Assembly (NCBI RefSeq): GCF_016545825.1
Contig: NC_052614.1
Location: forward strand, 35,310,072 to 35,374,071
Source of the DNA: Eucalyptus grandis
Lineage: Eukaryota; Streptophyta; Magnoliopsida; Myrtales; Myrtaceae
DNA: 64,000 nucleotides
Reading direction: 5' to 3'
Shown here: positions 47,101 through 57,106 of the stretch, one piece after another
Layout of the letters: every line of letters starts with the position of its first letter
Position numbering within the stretch: position 1 is the stretch's first letter
Notes under the pieces: generated by a model
Database searches by the model: none
What the model was told of the DNA's origin: nothing
Seen by the model: the letters and a program-made list of their open reading frames with translations, nothing else
Position numbers and translations under genes: made by a program

Positions 47101-48315
47101 TGATGCATGATGGGGTGAGTGATTCTAGAACGGAAATTTTTCAGAGGGGATTTTTGTGGTTAAGTGTATGGAGTAGTGTATACGAGGAAGAAATGAAAAT
47201 GAATAAGAAAAGATAGAACGATCTCCTTCCAAGGTATAAAGGCCACGCCACAAATTGAGGATGAGGATCGAGATCTACAAAGTTCACCACCAAGGCCTAA
47301 AGCTTCCACTAGCCAAGGATAAAGAACTTCGGGATAGGATAAGCTCACCACCAAGGCCTATATTTTGATGCGTGATGGGGTGAGTGATTCTAGAACGGAA
47401 ATTTTTCAGAGGGGATTTTTATGGTTAAGTGTATGGAGTAGTGTATATGAGGAAGAAACGAAAAGGAATAAGAAAAGATAGAACGATCTCCTTCCAAGGT
47501 ATAAAGGCCACGCCCCCAACCGAGGATGAGGATCGAGATCTACAAAGTTCACCACCAAGGCCTAAAGTTTCCACCAGCCAAGGATAAAGGACTTCGGGAT
47601 AAGAGAAGCTCACCACCAAGGCCTAAAGATTCCACCAGCCAAGGATAAAGGGCTTCTTGGCTCACCACCAAAGAGTGATCTATGCTCCAAGGATAAAAAG
47701 ACCGAAAGGAGTTATCCACTCTTCGAAGGAGTTCACTTATGCAAAGGAAATCTCACCATTTTCATTGACCAAATTCGTATCTCTCATACATTGGATAGTT
47801 TTCCCCTATTTATAGGAGGATTTTAGCTTTAGGAAATATTAAAAATAGACTTTAATGACCTAGTAACTTAAACCTTAGACTCTTGAGTTACATAAAAATA
47901 AAAACACCTAGGAACTTAAGAAAAGCCTTTATTAACACAGGAACTAAATGCCTTTAATCTTCGGCCTTCCGCATTCTTGAACCTTTAGCTTTTTGTATTC
48001 TTGAACCGTATTCTTGAACCTTTGGCTTTCCATATTCTTGAACCACATTCATGAACCTTTAGCCTTCCTAAAATTCGTGCTCCTCCTTAGACCAAAAAAT
48101 AATCCTCCTGAAACTTCATCAATTGGTCATCCAAGACATCTAAAATGGTCTCCCATTGATAGTTATCGATATCCCACGAAGTACCGATAAGTAGTTAACA
48201 TTATTCATTCAAAATGATCCATCAAAACACATAATGCCCAATTTCTTTGTTTGCTTGGATAAGCATCGATGATTCTGAGTTGGTCAATGGAGCTACATTG
48301 GATGCTCCCGCATCA
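47101..48315 (-). repeat. 5' LTR of the CRM-like element
   Basis: 1215 bp; plus-strand limits TGATGCATGATGGGG and CTCCCGCATCA, so TG...CA on either strand. The first 265 bp (47101-47365) are directly repeated from 47366. The 3' LTR shares this duplication, so it predates the insertion or was present in the parent. Confidence 0.85.
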
Positions 48316-49271
48316 CTGCTGGAGTCTCAAGTATTGCTGTTTGTGATATCCATTAGTCACTTCTTGAGTCCCTTTATTTGATATGATGCATTAGAAAACT
48401 TCTTTTTACTCCATACCGCTAAATCCTCCGTTACTTGGTGAATTTTATGTGAAAAACTTATATGGTCTTGATAAGCCTCGGCCCAACTATCCAGAATTAC
48501 ATCCCTGCATTCTTTTTCTTCTAGCCATAATGCTTCAAATCTAAAAACTCTTTTCCTTTAGCTATGAACAAGATATAATGAGAGCAGAAGGGGGCTATGA
48601 TCCAACCCTACCGCTGGTAAAGCCAGCACTTCAACATTTGGAAAGGTAACTTGCCATTCCATTGTACATACTGCTTTATCTAAATGTTTTTTCACCAATT
48701 CTTCTCCTCCTCTATTGTTGGTCCACGTGTAAATGCAACATTTACTATCAATATCCATTAAAGAGCATTCATTAAGCATATCCCGAAAGGCTGCAATGTG
48801 ATGGTAGTCTGCCTCCCTTTTTCCTTCATTCTCCCAATTATACAGAATATCATTAAAGTCCCCCATACATAGCTACAGTAGTCGATAAGATGTATGAAAA
48901 CATCGAAGTTGTTTCCATAACTGGAGTCTCTCCTGGAAATTTGTTGAAGCCTGAAGGAAAGTAATCCTTATAAGCTGGCCACTAGTGGGATCTTCATATT
49001 CCATATCTATAAAATGTTTTGAGCTACATTTCACTTTTACTTGAAACTCCTCACTCCACATGAGTGCCAATCCCCCCGCAATTCCTGTTGGCTGCACCAA
49101 GAAAGACTTTTGGTAATTAAGTCTCCTTCTTATTCTTTCCACCATTGTCTCCTTGTTTTTGGTTTCCATCAAGAAAACCATATTAGGCCTTTCAAGAGCC
49201 ACTAAGGCTCGAAGCTCCTGGAACGTCGGGGGGTTGCCCAGCCCCTAACAATTCTAGCTCAAAATCCTCAT
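48316..49271 (-). pseudogene. LINE ORF2, endonuclease part
   Basis: The ORF2 start MRILS lies at 49271 on the minus strand; two stops (normally Trp and Arg in this family) follow within eight codons. Then GLGNPPTFQELRALVALERP and PNMVFLMETKNKE, the opening of the AP-type endonuclease/exonuclease-phosphatase fold, with Glu of METKN as a catalytic residue. Further motifs are MGDFNDIL near 48860, IYTWTNNRGGEE near 48720 and GLDHSPLLL near 48590. These are the metal-binding and catalytic His motifs of plant L1 endonucleases, which nick target DNA. The part nearest 48316 (LAVWSKKKFSN) leads towards the RT, which resumes at 40791 beyond the inserted chromovirus. Confidence 0.85.
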
Positions 49272-49904
49272 GATGTCATCGGTGGCTTATTAGGGCTAGC
49301 CACCAGAGCCCATGCATTCCCTTCTTTCACCAGCTGGATAGGTGTCTCTAATAACTCCATCTCATTGATCATTAACAGACTCGACCCCTCAACCTTCTTC
49401 TGTTTTTTTGCTCTTAAAAGCTTTGATCATTTCCTGTTAGTTCCTCCTGTTTCAATCAGCCCTTCATCAGTAGAATCTAGCAAGTACAAGTACAGTGGTT
49501 GTTTCTCATTCCCTGTTTTAACTGCTGAATCCCTCATTTCTTCTTCTCTGTGCTCATTCGATGATGGATTTTCTGCCCTTTTTTTGCTTCGAGCAGGCCC
49601 AGCAGTGGTCTTAGGTCCTTTCCAACCCACGATCTCAGGATTGGATGATTGGATGGGAGTTTCAGGTACATATTCCTCTTCCGCATGAGTAGAGATTATT
49701 TTGCCATAAAAAGCTTCTTTCTTGTACCTCCGCTTTGTGCCAAGGCCCATATTTCCCTACTATGTTTTCTGCCCATTCTATTTTTTCATAAGGTATTTCT
49801 TCACAAAAAGAGGCATAGTGCCCTAGCCTAACTTTCTCTCTACAATGGTAGAGGCGTCTCTCCCATGGATGGAGATTTTCCCTATCCCAAAAGGTGATAG
49901 CCAT
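49272..49904 (-). pseudogene. LINE ORF1, C-terminal half
   Basis: Reading down the minus strand from 49904: MAITFWDRENLHPWERRLYH, then CREKVRLGHYASFC, a zinc knuckle (zf-CCHC_4 type) whose second Cys is replaced by Lys, then EEIPYEKIEWAENIVGKYGP, a typical plant L1 ORF1 continuation. Stops and frameshifts follow to the ORF2 start. The matching N-terminal half is not upstream on this strand; it lies inverted at 49951-50891. Confidence 0.78.
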
Positions 49905-49950
49905 ACCAAACCCTAAATCTTAAGTTTTCCAGTCTTCATCTCTCCCAAAA

Positions 49951-50891
49951 TGGAGAACCCATCCCGTCAAATCCCTGAAAAACAAAACACCCATCACCCA
50001 CAATCCTGAAACCTTTTCTTCTCCAAACCCTAAAACATGAAAACCCCTCAAATGGATTGCTATTGGTGCTCCCACTTCATCTTCTTCTCCTAAAATCTCA
50101 GTCGTTGGTTTAAATGGAGGCACGCACTATTTCGTTCCTCAAAGTGGCCAAGATCCCCTTCATCTTCGTGCTAGAGCTCCCTTCAATCAGACCTCAAGAA
50201 CACATCCAAAGCAGGTTCGACTTTCCGAAAATCCGATTCTGTATTAGCAAGTTTTTAAAATGGAGAGTAAGGAGGAAAACCATATTCGTATAACTGCTCT
50301 ATGCAAGAGTTTAGGGCACTTATGGTTAGAAGATGATGTGGTTGCTATTAGGGAGGAAGCCCCAACAAATAAACTTATTGAATGCAAACACACTCTCTTT
50401 GGTAAGCTACTATCGAAGCCAAATGTAAATTTCCATGCATTTTGCAACACGATGAAGAACACGTGGAAATTAGAATCAGTGGAAGTTTCCCAAAAGGAAC
50501 TTGGGTTCTTCTCTTTTGTCTTTGAATATGAAGTAGACAAAGAACGCTACTAAAATCTAGCCCTTGGTCTTTTGCAAGTAATTTGCTGGTTCTGAAACAA
50601 TGTGTACCTAACATTCCTGAGCACTGTTATGACTTCTCGCGTTATGATTTTTGGATCCATATTATCGGCTTGCCTCCTGGATGTATTTTGGAAGAAGTAT
50701 ATGCTGATGTTGCTGGAAAAGTGGGAAAAGTGAAGGAAATTCAGTTAGAAAATAGAGGAAATGTGCTAAATAAAACAAGGAAAGCAAGAGTTGAACTTGA
50801 ACTTTCGATTCCTCTAAAAACAGGGGCCCTAGTGAAGATTGGAGAAAAAAAACTATGGGTGGAGTTTAAATACGAATGCCTCCCTCATTTT
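49951..50891 (+). pseudogene. LINE ORF1, N-terminal half (inverted 5' segment)
   Basis: A plus-strand reading starting MENPSRQIPEKQNTHHPQS at 49951 (stop soon after) continues into a domain open over 50260-50553 and 50583-50897 in two frames. Motifs such as EENHIRITALCKSLGHLWLE, YDFWIHIIGLPPGCI and KLWVEFKYECLPHFC mark the DUF4283 nucleic-acid-associated domain of plant L1 ORF1. It stops at the first Cys of the expected zinc knuckle, exactly where the minus-strand half (49272-49904) begins. The 3' edge coincides with the 12-bp target duplication, which shares TGC with the element. Confidence 0.83.
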
Positions 50892-50903
50892 TGCTAATTT
50901 CAG

Positions 50904-51619
50904 TTTGAATGGGACATATCTATCAAGCAACAACTCAAACTTAGAGGAGACATATTTGATTTCCAGCATCCCCATCCTAGCTAGCTCTAGTACCACTTTA
51001 AACAACTGTATTGGTCCCTGGCTAGTCCTCTCTGGTCATGACTCGCTCATGTTGCACAACTTTAAAATCCACCGTGATAGTTTGTGATTGCACACGACTT
51101 AACTAATAGTATAACAACTAATAGAAGTAATTAGAGACAAATATGACATCCAACATCCAGCCCAAGCTTCGATACAACTAAAAGCAGCCTTATTTGGGTT
51201 TTTTTCTAGCACGATATTGTCCACTTTAGTTGCAGCTCATCCAATGCTTACACATCCATATAAACCATATTTTGCTAGTTTGAGGCTATGCTAGACTAAT
51301 CGATCAGACCAATAGCCCAAACTTAGAACAAGTGGGATCAGAGACATATTTGACTTCCAACGATGCAGATTTTGTGACCAACTAGGAGCTCATCCACTAG
51401 AAGAACCGAAGATTTTATCTATTTCGGGCAGTTGCGGTAAGACGCATTGTTAAGTCCCCTAAACTTTAACATATTAATACTTATGGCTGCAAATAACTCA
51501 AGAAAATATATGTAGTTTGAACTGTTATTTTGAGTTCTAACATTACTAAAGTTTTTAGATGACAAAATGGACCCTACATAAAATGCTGCAAGTTAAAGTA
51601 CACAAACAAACACACTCAT
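50904..51619. other. No gene recognised
   Basis: Probable host sequence at the LINE insertion site. The block CAAACTTAGA, followed by GAGACATATTTGA, recurs at about 50936 and 51316, suggesting a diverged local repeat. No supported ORF. Confidence 0.4.
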
Positions 51620-51622
51620 TAA

Positions 51623-52342
51623 GGGCATATTCTATAACAGATCAAACAGTGCTTGATTCTATTCTTGTATTTCCCGAATCAAAAAATGAACATAAATCCA
51701 TTTAATAACTTTTTTGTTCTCCAAAACAAATTTGTTCAGAATCAAAAAGTAGAAAAAAATTACTTCTTTATTCCTGGGAACAATTCCAAAATCAAGTAAA
51801 TCATGTTCTTTCTATTTTCTCTTTTATCTTTTCTTTTCTCCCTTTCCTTTTCTTTTATCTTCTTCTTCCTTTAGCAGTCGCAAAAATATAATAAAAATTA
51901 TTAAAAAATTAAAAGAAAATTTTGAAAAATATAATAAAAGTATAACATAAAATTACATTAGAAATATAATAAAATTACATAATAAAATTATATTATGAAA
52001 TTATTAAAATATTAAATTAAATTTTAAAAAATATAATATAATTACATAATATAATTTTATTAAAAATATGATAAAATAATCAAAAAATAAAATAAATTCA
52101 TATTATAAATTCATTAAAAATAAAAGAGAAAAATATAATACAAGTATTAAAAAATTAAAAGAAATTAAAAGTCACAAAAAAATTTAAGGGTTATACCAAG
52201 CATATTTTTATTTCGGAAATAGAAATTTTGGACAGTTATTAAATGCCTTCAAATACTCAAAAACTCATTTTAGAATAGAATAAAAAAGAATCATTCCTAA
52301 GTAGAAATTGTTCCTAATAACAAAATAATTGCCAAACGCACC
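51623..52342. mobile_element. Tourist-like MITE, AT-rich variant
   Basis: About 720 bp, flanked by TTAA/TAA (51619-51622; 52343-52346). The right end, read on the other strand, is GGTGCGTTTGGCAATTATTT; the left end GGGCATATTCTATAACAG is a weaker partner. TTCCTGGGAACA and TTTCTTTTCTCCC motifs as in the other family members. The GC-rich core is replaced by an AT-rich run (51880-52180). Confidence 0.62.
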
Positions 52343-52346
52343 TTAA

Positions 52347-54167
52347 ATGCTTTGACCAGAAACTAAAATTACTAAAAAATTGAGACTTTTGTGTTAGAAT
52401 AATTAAATATTAAATCATATTTATAAAACAACTGGTAGTTATTCCATAGAATCTCATATGATATTAAAGTAGGAGATCTTGAATTGTGTATTTCCACGCT
52501 TAGGCCAAATGGAGTGTTACAATAGTTAAATATTAAACAACACTTTCATCTAACATTTTAACTTGTAAGAATAGTTGGTAGTGGTTCCACAAAACCTTGC
52601 CTAGTCTGTAATATACAATTCTTGTGACAACTTTTGTGACAAAAATGATATTCTTCACCATTGTGAGTTGCTCACACTTTTTGTGACAACATCACATTTC
52701 GATAGGTTCACTTTTTGTGACAAAATGGACTTTGTCTCAAAAGATTTATAATGTCTCATTTTTTTTTTCTTGCAGTGACTTTTCCTTTCCTCTGATTATA
52801 GTTAATAACTTTCATTTAATATTGCTATCCTCGTGCGGTTTATGTAAGTGCAAGATTTGTGACCTAAAGCTTTGTGTGATTATAGTTTGTAATACTGATT
52901 TTCAAGTTATCTGAGCTAAAATCGTCGAATTATGTTCGAGGATATTGTTGGGCTCATTTGGAACGATTTATTTTATTAAAAAAATTATTATATATATACA
53001 CACGATCCGAATGATACAAGTTAACGAACGCGTGTAAATTGTCCCGAGCACGTAAGATTCCATTTTATAGGCGTTAGGGTGCCAGACATTTTTTCATTTA
53101 ACAATGAGTAGATCGTTCGCCCCAAAGTACGGAGACCACAAACCGAGAGGATCCAAGCAAAATAATTTTTGCGGTCGAGAGTGAAGCATACGACGAACGC
53201 AAAGCAATAGAAAAGCATTATAAAGCAACAATTTTGCCAATGATATATTAGAAATCCTCTTTCGAAGTTTGGTTGATCTATGACCTGTCTACACGCTGGA
53301 GATGCCATAAGCAAAAAAACTCGGTTCTTAAGGGATAACTCTTTAAAGCAAGTATTGATGCCAAACTGGGGGTGGAAGATTAAGGAAAAGAAATGAGCAG
53401 GAATCTTAATCTCTTCAACAAAATAAAAAATAAAAAATAAAAAGATGATTTCAATCACAAATTTAAAAATAAAGTACTAAGCCTCTACAACTTTAAATCA
53501 CGATTACTTCAACCTTTTTTTTTTTTTTTTTTTTTTGTTGGGGGTGAAGTGGTGTGATTGTGGTGTCAACAGTATCTTATAATTTGGTCTCTCTCTCGAC
53601 GTGTGCTCTTTCTTCTTCTTTTTGGTAGTATCCATCTAATACTATAACCCTGGAGCTTGACCGTGATTACCCAACTATATAAGGGGAACTAGCAAACTAG
53701 CATAACAACTTACCGTTATAACCTCCACATTTACATTCGAGTTCTCCATGGCAGGAACCAAACCCAACCATTGACAACTTAAGCCAAAAGTATGGGGACG
53801 TCATTGCCACTAGGTCAATCCCGGGTTAAGTAAAAACTTAAGCTGAATGGAGGGAAGTGATTTACATTCAACTTTAAGGGGTCGGTTTGTTTTGCAAAAA
53901 ATATATTGTTGGATAAACATTTTCTCATTTTCCACCATTTGAAACGTTTCAGAAGTGAATCAATAGAAAATATTTCATAGTGAAGGGATAACATATGCAT
54001 AGATATAGCAAAATGACTCTATACATCATTTTTCAAAACCCGACTAGTTTGAAGTGCTTAGATGCGGACTCCAACACACAAACCCAAGATCCCAATAGTT
54101 AGACCCGCAAGGAAAGGAAAATTTCACTTTGGGAAGAGGTGACCAAAATCTTTATTGTCTTCCATTG
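52347..54167. other. No gene recognised; one unexplained 145-codon minus-strand ORF
   Basis: AT-rich sequence with poly(T) at about 53516-53537. The minus-strand ORF 53021-53458 contains hydrophobic stretches (CFIMLFYCFAFVVCF) after MASPACRQVIDQPNFERG, but I recognise no family. Its upstream part is low-complexity (IIFLFFIFYFVEE), and it could be chance. Confidence 0.35.
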
Positions 54168-54177
54168 TGGCATTTAC

Positions 54178-56039
54178 GGGAAAATTGTTCAAAAAGTCAT
54201 AAACTTAGGATGCGTTTGATAACAATTTTGTTCCCAAAAATAATTTTTATCATAAATGGTTTTTTTTTTTTTTTTTTTTTTGGTTCTTGGATACAATTTC
54301 TGAGTATAAGAACGCGCTTGGTAACTACACAAAATTTATATTCCTGAGAAAGAAATGCATTTGGCAGAATTGTATAATTTTGTTGTGTTTTTTTTTTAAT
54401 TTTTTAATATTATTATAATATTTTTCCTTTTTTTCCTTTTTTCTTTTCTCTCCTTTTTCCTCTTTTGTGGCTGGTCGCGGGCCACCAGCGACCGGGGGTG
54501 GGTGAGATCCAGCGAGCTTGTCGAAGCCTCGCTAGGCCAAGGCGAGGGCCTACAAGCTCGCCGAGGCTTGCCCGGCCACCTGCGAGGCTCAACATTGCCC
54601 AAGCGATGCGAGGCCAGCCTCACCGTGCCCTGGTGAGGCCGAGCCTCGCGCCAACCTACAAGGCTCTGCCTCACCTTGGCTAAGCAAGCTAGAGCTTGCC
54701 CAGATCTGGCAAGGCCAAGCTTGCCCAGCCACCGGTGAGGCCTCGTCGGGCCACCACTGGGCTACGCCAACCTAGCGGTAGCTCGGCGAGCTCGGTCTTG
54801 CTAGATTTGGGCGAGCTCCAACTCACCCAGCCAAGGTGAGACTGAGCCTCATCATGGCTCAGCGTTGCCGAGGGCCGGCAATGCTCCGGCGAGGTCATTG
54901 GCTAGTCGCCAACCATGGCCGAGATCAACGACTAGCCAAAAGGAAGAAGAAGGAAAGAAAAGAAAAGAAGAAAAGAGAGAAGAAAAAGAAGAGAAAGAAA
55001 AAATTGTTCCGGGAACAATAAGCTAATTTTTTCTATTTCTTATTTCTATTTCAAATCTATTCCCGAGAACAAAAAAAAAATAGGTATTTTGTTCCCGAGA
55101 ACAAAAATATTACTAAATACATTTCTATTTTTTTTCCATTCCCTAAAATAAAAGAACATAAATAATTGTCTCGGGGAACATAAACAATTTTTACCAAACA
55201 AGCCCTTATTGTATGGCGATCAACTCAGTCATAAACTTTCTAGTTGTGCCAATTTAGTAATAATTTTTTTGACAACTTGTCAATTTACTCATAAACTTTT
55301 CAATTGTGTTAATTTAGTTATAAACCTTTTGATTATTTACTAATTTAATCCCAAATCATTTGACGACTTGGTAATTTTGTCTTTCTAGCTTATTTTGGCT
55401 AAGAATCACTAACATAGATACTGGCTGGTTGTCAGCCATCCTACATGACATAACTGACATTGATGTGAACAAATTTGGCATTTTTCTTCAAAAAATACCC
55501 CTTTTTTTCCCGTTTCTTTCCCTTTGGTCTGTGGCCAATACTTGGTCATAGTTAGCAATTGACCACAGATGAGTGCCAAGCCCTTGCTCAATCCGACAAG
55601 GGCTATCTTCGCCTAGGCTGCAAGGTTCGAGCCCTCACCAAATTTGACAAGGATGGCCCTTGCCTATGGCTGCTTGTCAACCATGGTAGATTACTAGCCA
55701 TTGGCCAAAAGAAAGAAAATGAAAAAAGAAGAAGAAAAAAATGCAAAAATTTATCACATCAGCGATTGACCGCGCCATATAGGACGGCCACAACCAGCGA
55801 GCATTCACGTCAGCAATTTCTAGTTAAAATTATTCAGAGGATCTAAATTGGCAAGTCATCAAAAAATTTAAGACTAAATTAGTCATTAAAATGTTTAAGA
55901 CTAAATTAGCACAATTGAATGACTTATGACTAAATTGACAAGTTGTCAAAAGTTTAAGGGCTAAATTAATACAATTGAAAGGTTTAAGATTAAGTAGGTC
56001 GTTGTAAAATAAATTTAAGACTTTTTGGACAATTACCCT
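54178..56039. mobile_element. Mutator-like element with long, internally repeated inverted ends
   Basis: Left arm GGGAAAATTG..CAAAAAGTCATAAACT (54178-54204, resuming 55206-55400 after a nested MITE) pairs with right arm 55830-56039 (…AAGACTTTTTGGACAATTACCCT). Both arms contain several copies of an AATTTAGTC/TGACAACTTGTCAATTTA unit. Imperfect 10-bp target duplication TGGCATTTAC (54168-54177) and TGACATTTGC (56040-56049), 8 of 10 matching, which suits a Mutator-like element. The interior (55540-55790) has GGTTGTCAGCC/CTTGGTCATAG palindromic pieces. No transposase. Confidence 0.75.
54208..55205. mobile_element. Tourist-like MITE with GC-rich core, nested in the Mutator-like element
   Basis: 998 bp with the target duplication TTA (54205-54207; 55206-55208). 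Ends GGATGCGTTTGATAACA and, on the opposite strand, GGGCTTGTTTGGTAAAA. T-rich arm, GC-rich palindromic core 54480-54930, then A/G-rich arm. It interrupts the left arm of the outer element, so it inserted later. ORFs across the core are artefacts. Confidence 0.82.
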
Positions 56040-56049
56040 TGACATTTGC

Positions 56050-57020
56050 TCTATTACATTTGCTTAAGGTGTTCTTTATTTTTCAAAAGCTACAAAATTA
56101 GGTTATCTTCCTTAAAAGGGAGAACATACTCTCTCTCTCTCTCTCTTTTGCTACAGATTGCGCAAAGGGAAGAAAATTTTATTGCGTTTGTGGAGTTTAT
56201 GGTGACAAAAATCCGTTGCATTAACTCAATTTTTAGACAAAAAGGAATCATAATTTTTTGGGCTTGGCTTGTCCAAGAATAATTTTATTTTCGTCGCCGT
56301 AGCCACGGTTCGCTGACTTTTAATTGTTCGCTTGCTGTTTACTCTGAGAAATATATATCGTTAGACAAAAATTGAATTTAAGTGAATCATAACTGAATCA
56401 TTTTTTTACTAAAAAAGCCAGCGTAGGTCGAGGAGGGAAATATGCGAGGGAGAGTCATGGAGGGAAGCAAACACGAACCCGGAAAAATAACCGAAAACTG
56501 ACAAGGGCGGTTGAGGGTGGCGGCAATCGTGTCGGTCTTTGACCGTATTTACTGTCCAGGTGTCAAAATCTCATTGGGGGCACACTGAATTATGCCTCGC
56601 CCTGCCTCTGATCTGATTTGAGGTTTGAACCGACTTTCCACATGAAGAACCCACTCATAACTTTCTCCTTTTGACGTGGATTCTTGCATCGCCAAAATAG
56701 AAAATATAAGAGGTATCCAAGCAGACATCTGTACCCGGTGGAGTGGACCTCTTCTCCCTCGTAGGTGCAGCGTGTTTTGACAATTTTATACGAACGCGCT
56801 TGGCGACTTTTTTTTTTTTTAATGGACGTTCAAATATTCGGATATTTAGAAACTCATGAAACATTTAAAAATTCTTATAAAATAGTTAAATTTGGATGTT
56901 TAATCTATGCAGAATAATTAACTTTTTAAATGAATTTGTTAGAATCTGAACAAATAACTTTTGATTCTTAAATTGGAAATTTCTTAATGTCCCGACCAAC
57001 TCTGCAACCCCACACTTATC
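56050..57020. other. Upstream region of HKT copy 2; no other gene recognised
   Basis: Contains a (CT)n run at about 56130-56147 and otherwise unremarkable AT-rich sequence. It probably includes the HKT regulatory region. No ORF here shows a family motif. Confidence 0.45.
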
Positions 57021-57027
57021 TTTTCTT

Positions 57028-57033
57028 TATATA
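57028..57033 (+). promoter_or_regulatory. TATA box of HKT copy 2
   Basis: TATATA within CTTTATATACACC, 74 bp upstream of the ATG at 57107. A CCACCACAACCCC stretch and an A-rich leader lie between, so the 5' UTR would be about 40-45 bases. Confidence 0.6.
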
Positions 57034-57106
57034 CACCTCCACCACAACCCCAAATCCTTGCAACAAGAGGCAGAACAATTTCGTTCTTGTACGATAATAA
57101 GTAAAA

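Larger units (their letters stand above)
41419..48315 (-). mobile_element. Ty3/gypsy chromovirus, CRM-like, inserted in the LINE
   Basis: Minus-strand element with 5' LTR 47101-48315, tRNA-Met primer site 47081-47095, gag, protease, RT, RNase H, integrase, purine tract next to 42646, 3' LTR 41419-42645. LINE endonuclease sequence continues above 48315 and LINE reverse-transcriptase sequence below 40792. LINE-side flanks are CTAGT (40787-40791) and CTGCT (48316-48320), only 3 of 5 matching, so a normal target duplication is not certain. Coding sequences have stops, though RT is open over 291 codons. CRM-like assignment rests on IIDGWSCTNVAS protease, the pol C-terminus running into the LTR, and its DNAYKIDLPGEFGV segment. 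Confidence 0.83.
34200..50891 (-). mobile_element. L1-type LINE with inverted 5' end, split by two later insertions
   Basis: The outer ends carry an exact 12-bp target duplication, TGCTAATTTCAG (34188-34199 and 50892-50903). The 3' end is at 34200: an A-rich tail appears as TTTTTCTTTTTTT on the plus strand. On the minus strand come ORF1 3' half, endonuclease, reverse transcriptase, zinc-binding and RNase H domains. The first ~985 bp of the element (about 49905-50891) lie on the plus strand, that is, inverted. Removing the solo LTR (35908-39373) and the chromovirus block (40792-48315) leaves about 5.7 kb, a normal size for a plant L1. Stops in every ORF show it is dead. Confidence 0.87.

Noticed and set aside
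50260..50897. Plus-strand DUF4283 ORFs as a separate host gene
   Set aside because: The segment ends exactly where the minus-strand LINE ORF1 begins in the protein and is bounded by the LINE's 12-bp target duplication, so it is the inverted 5' end of the LINE.
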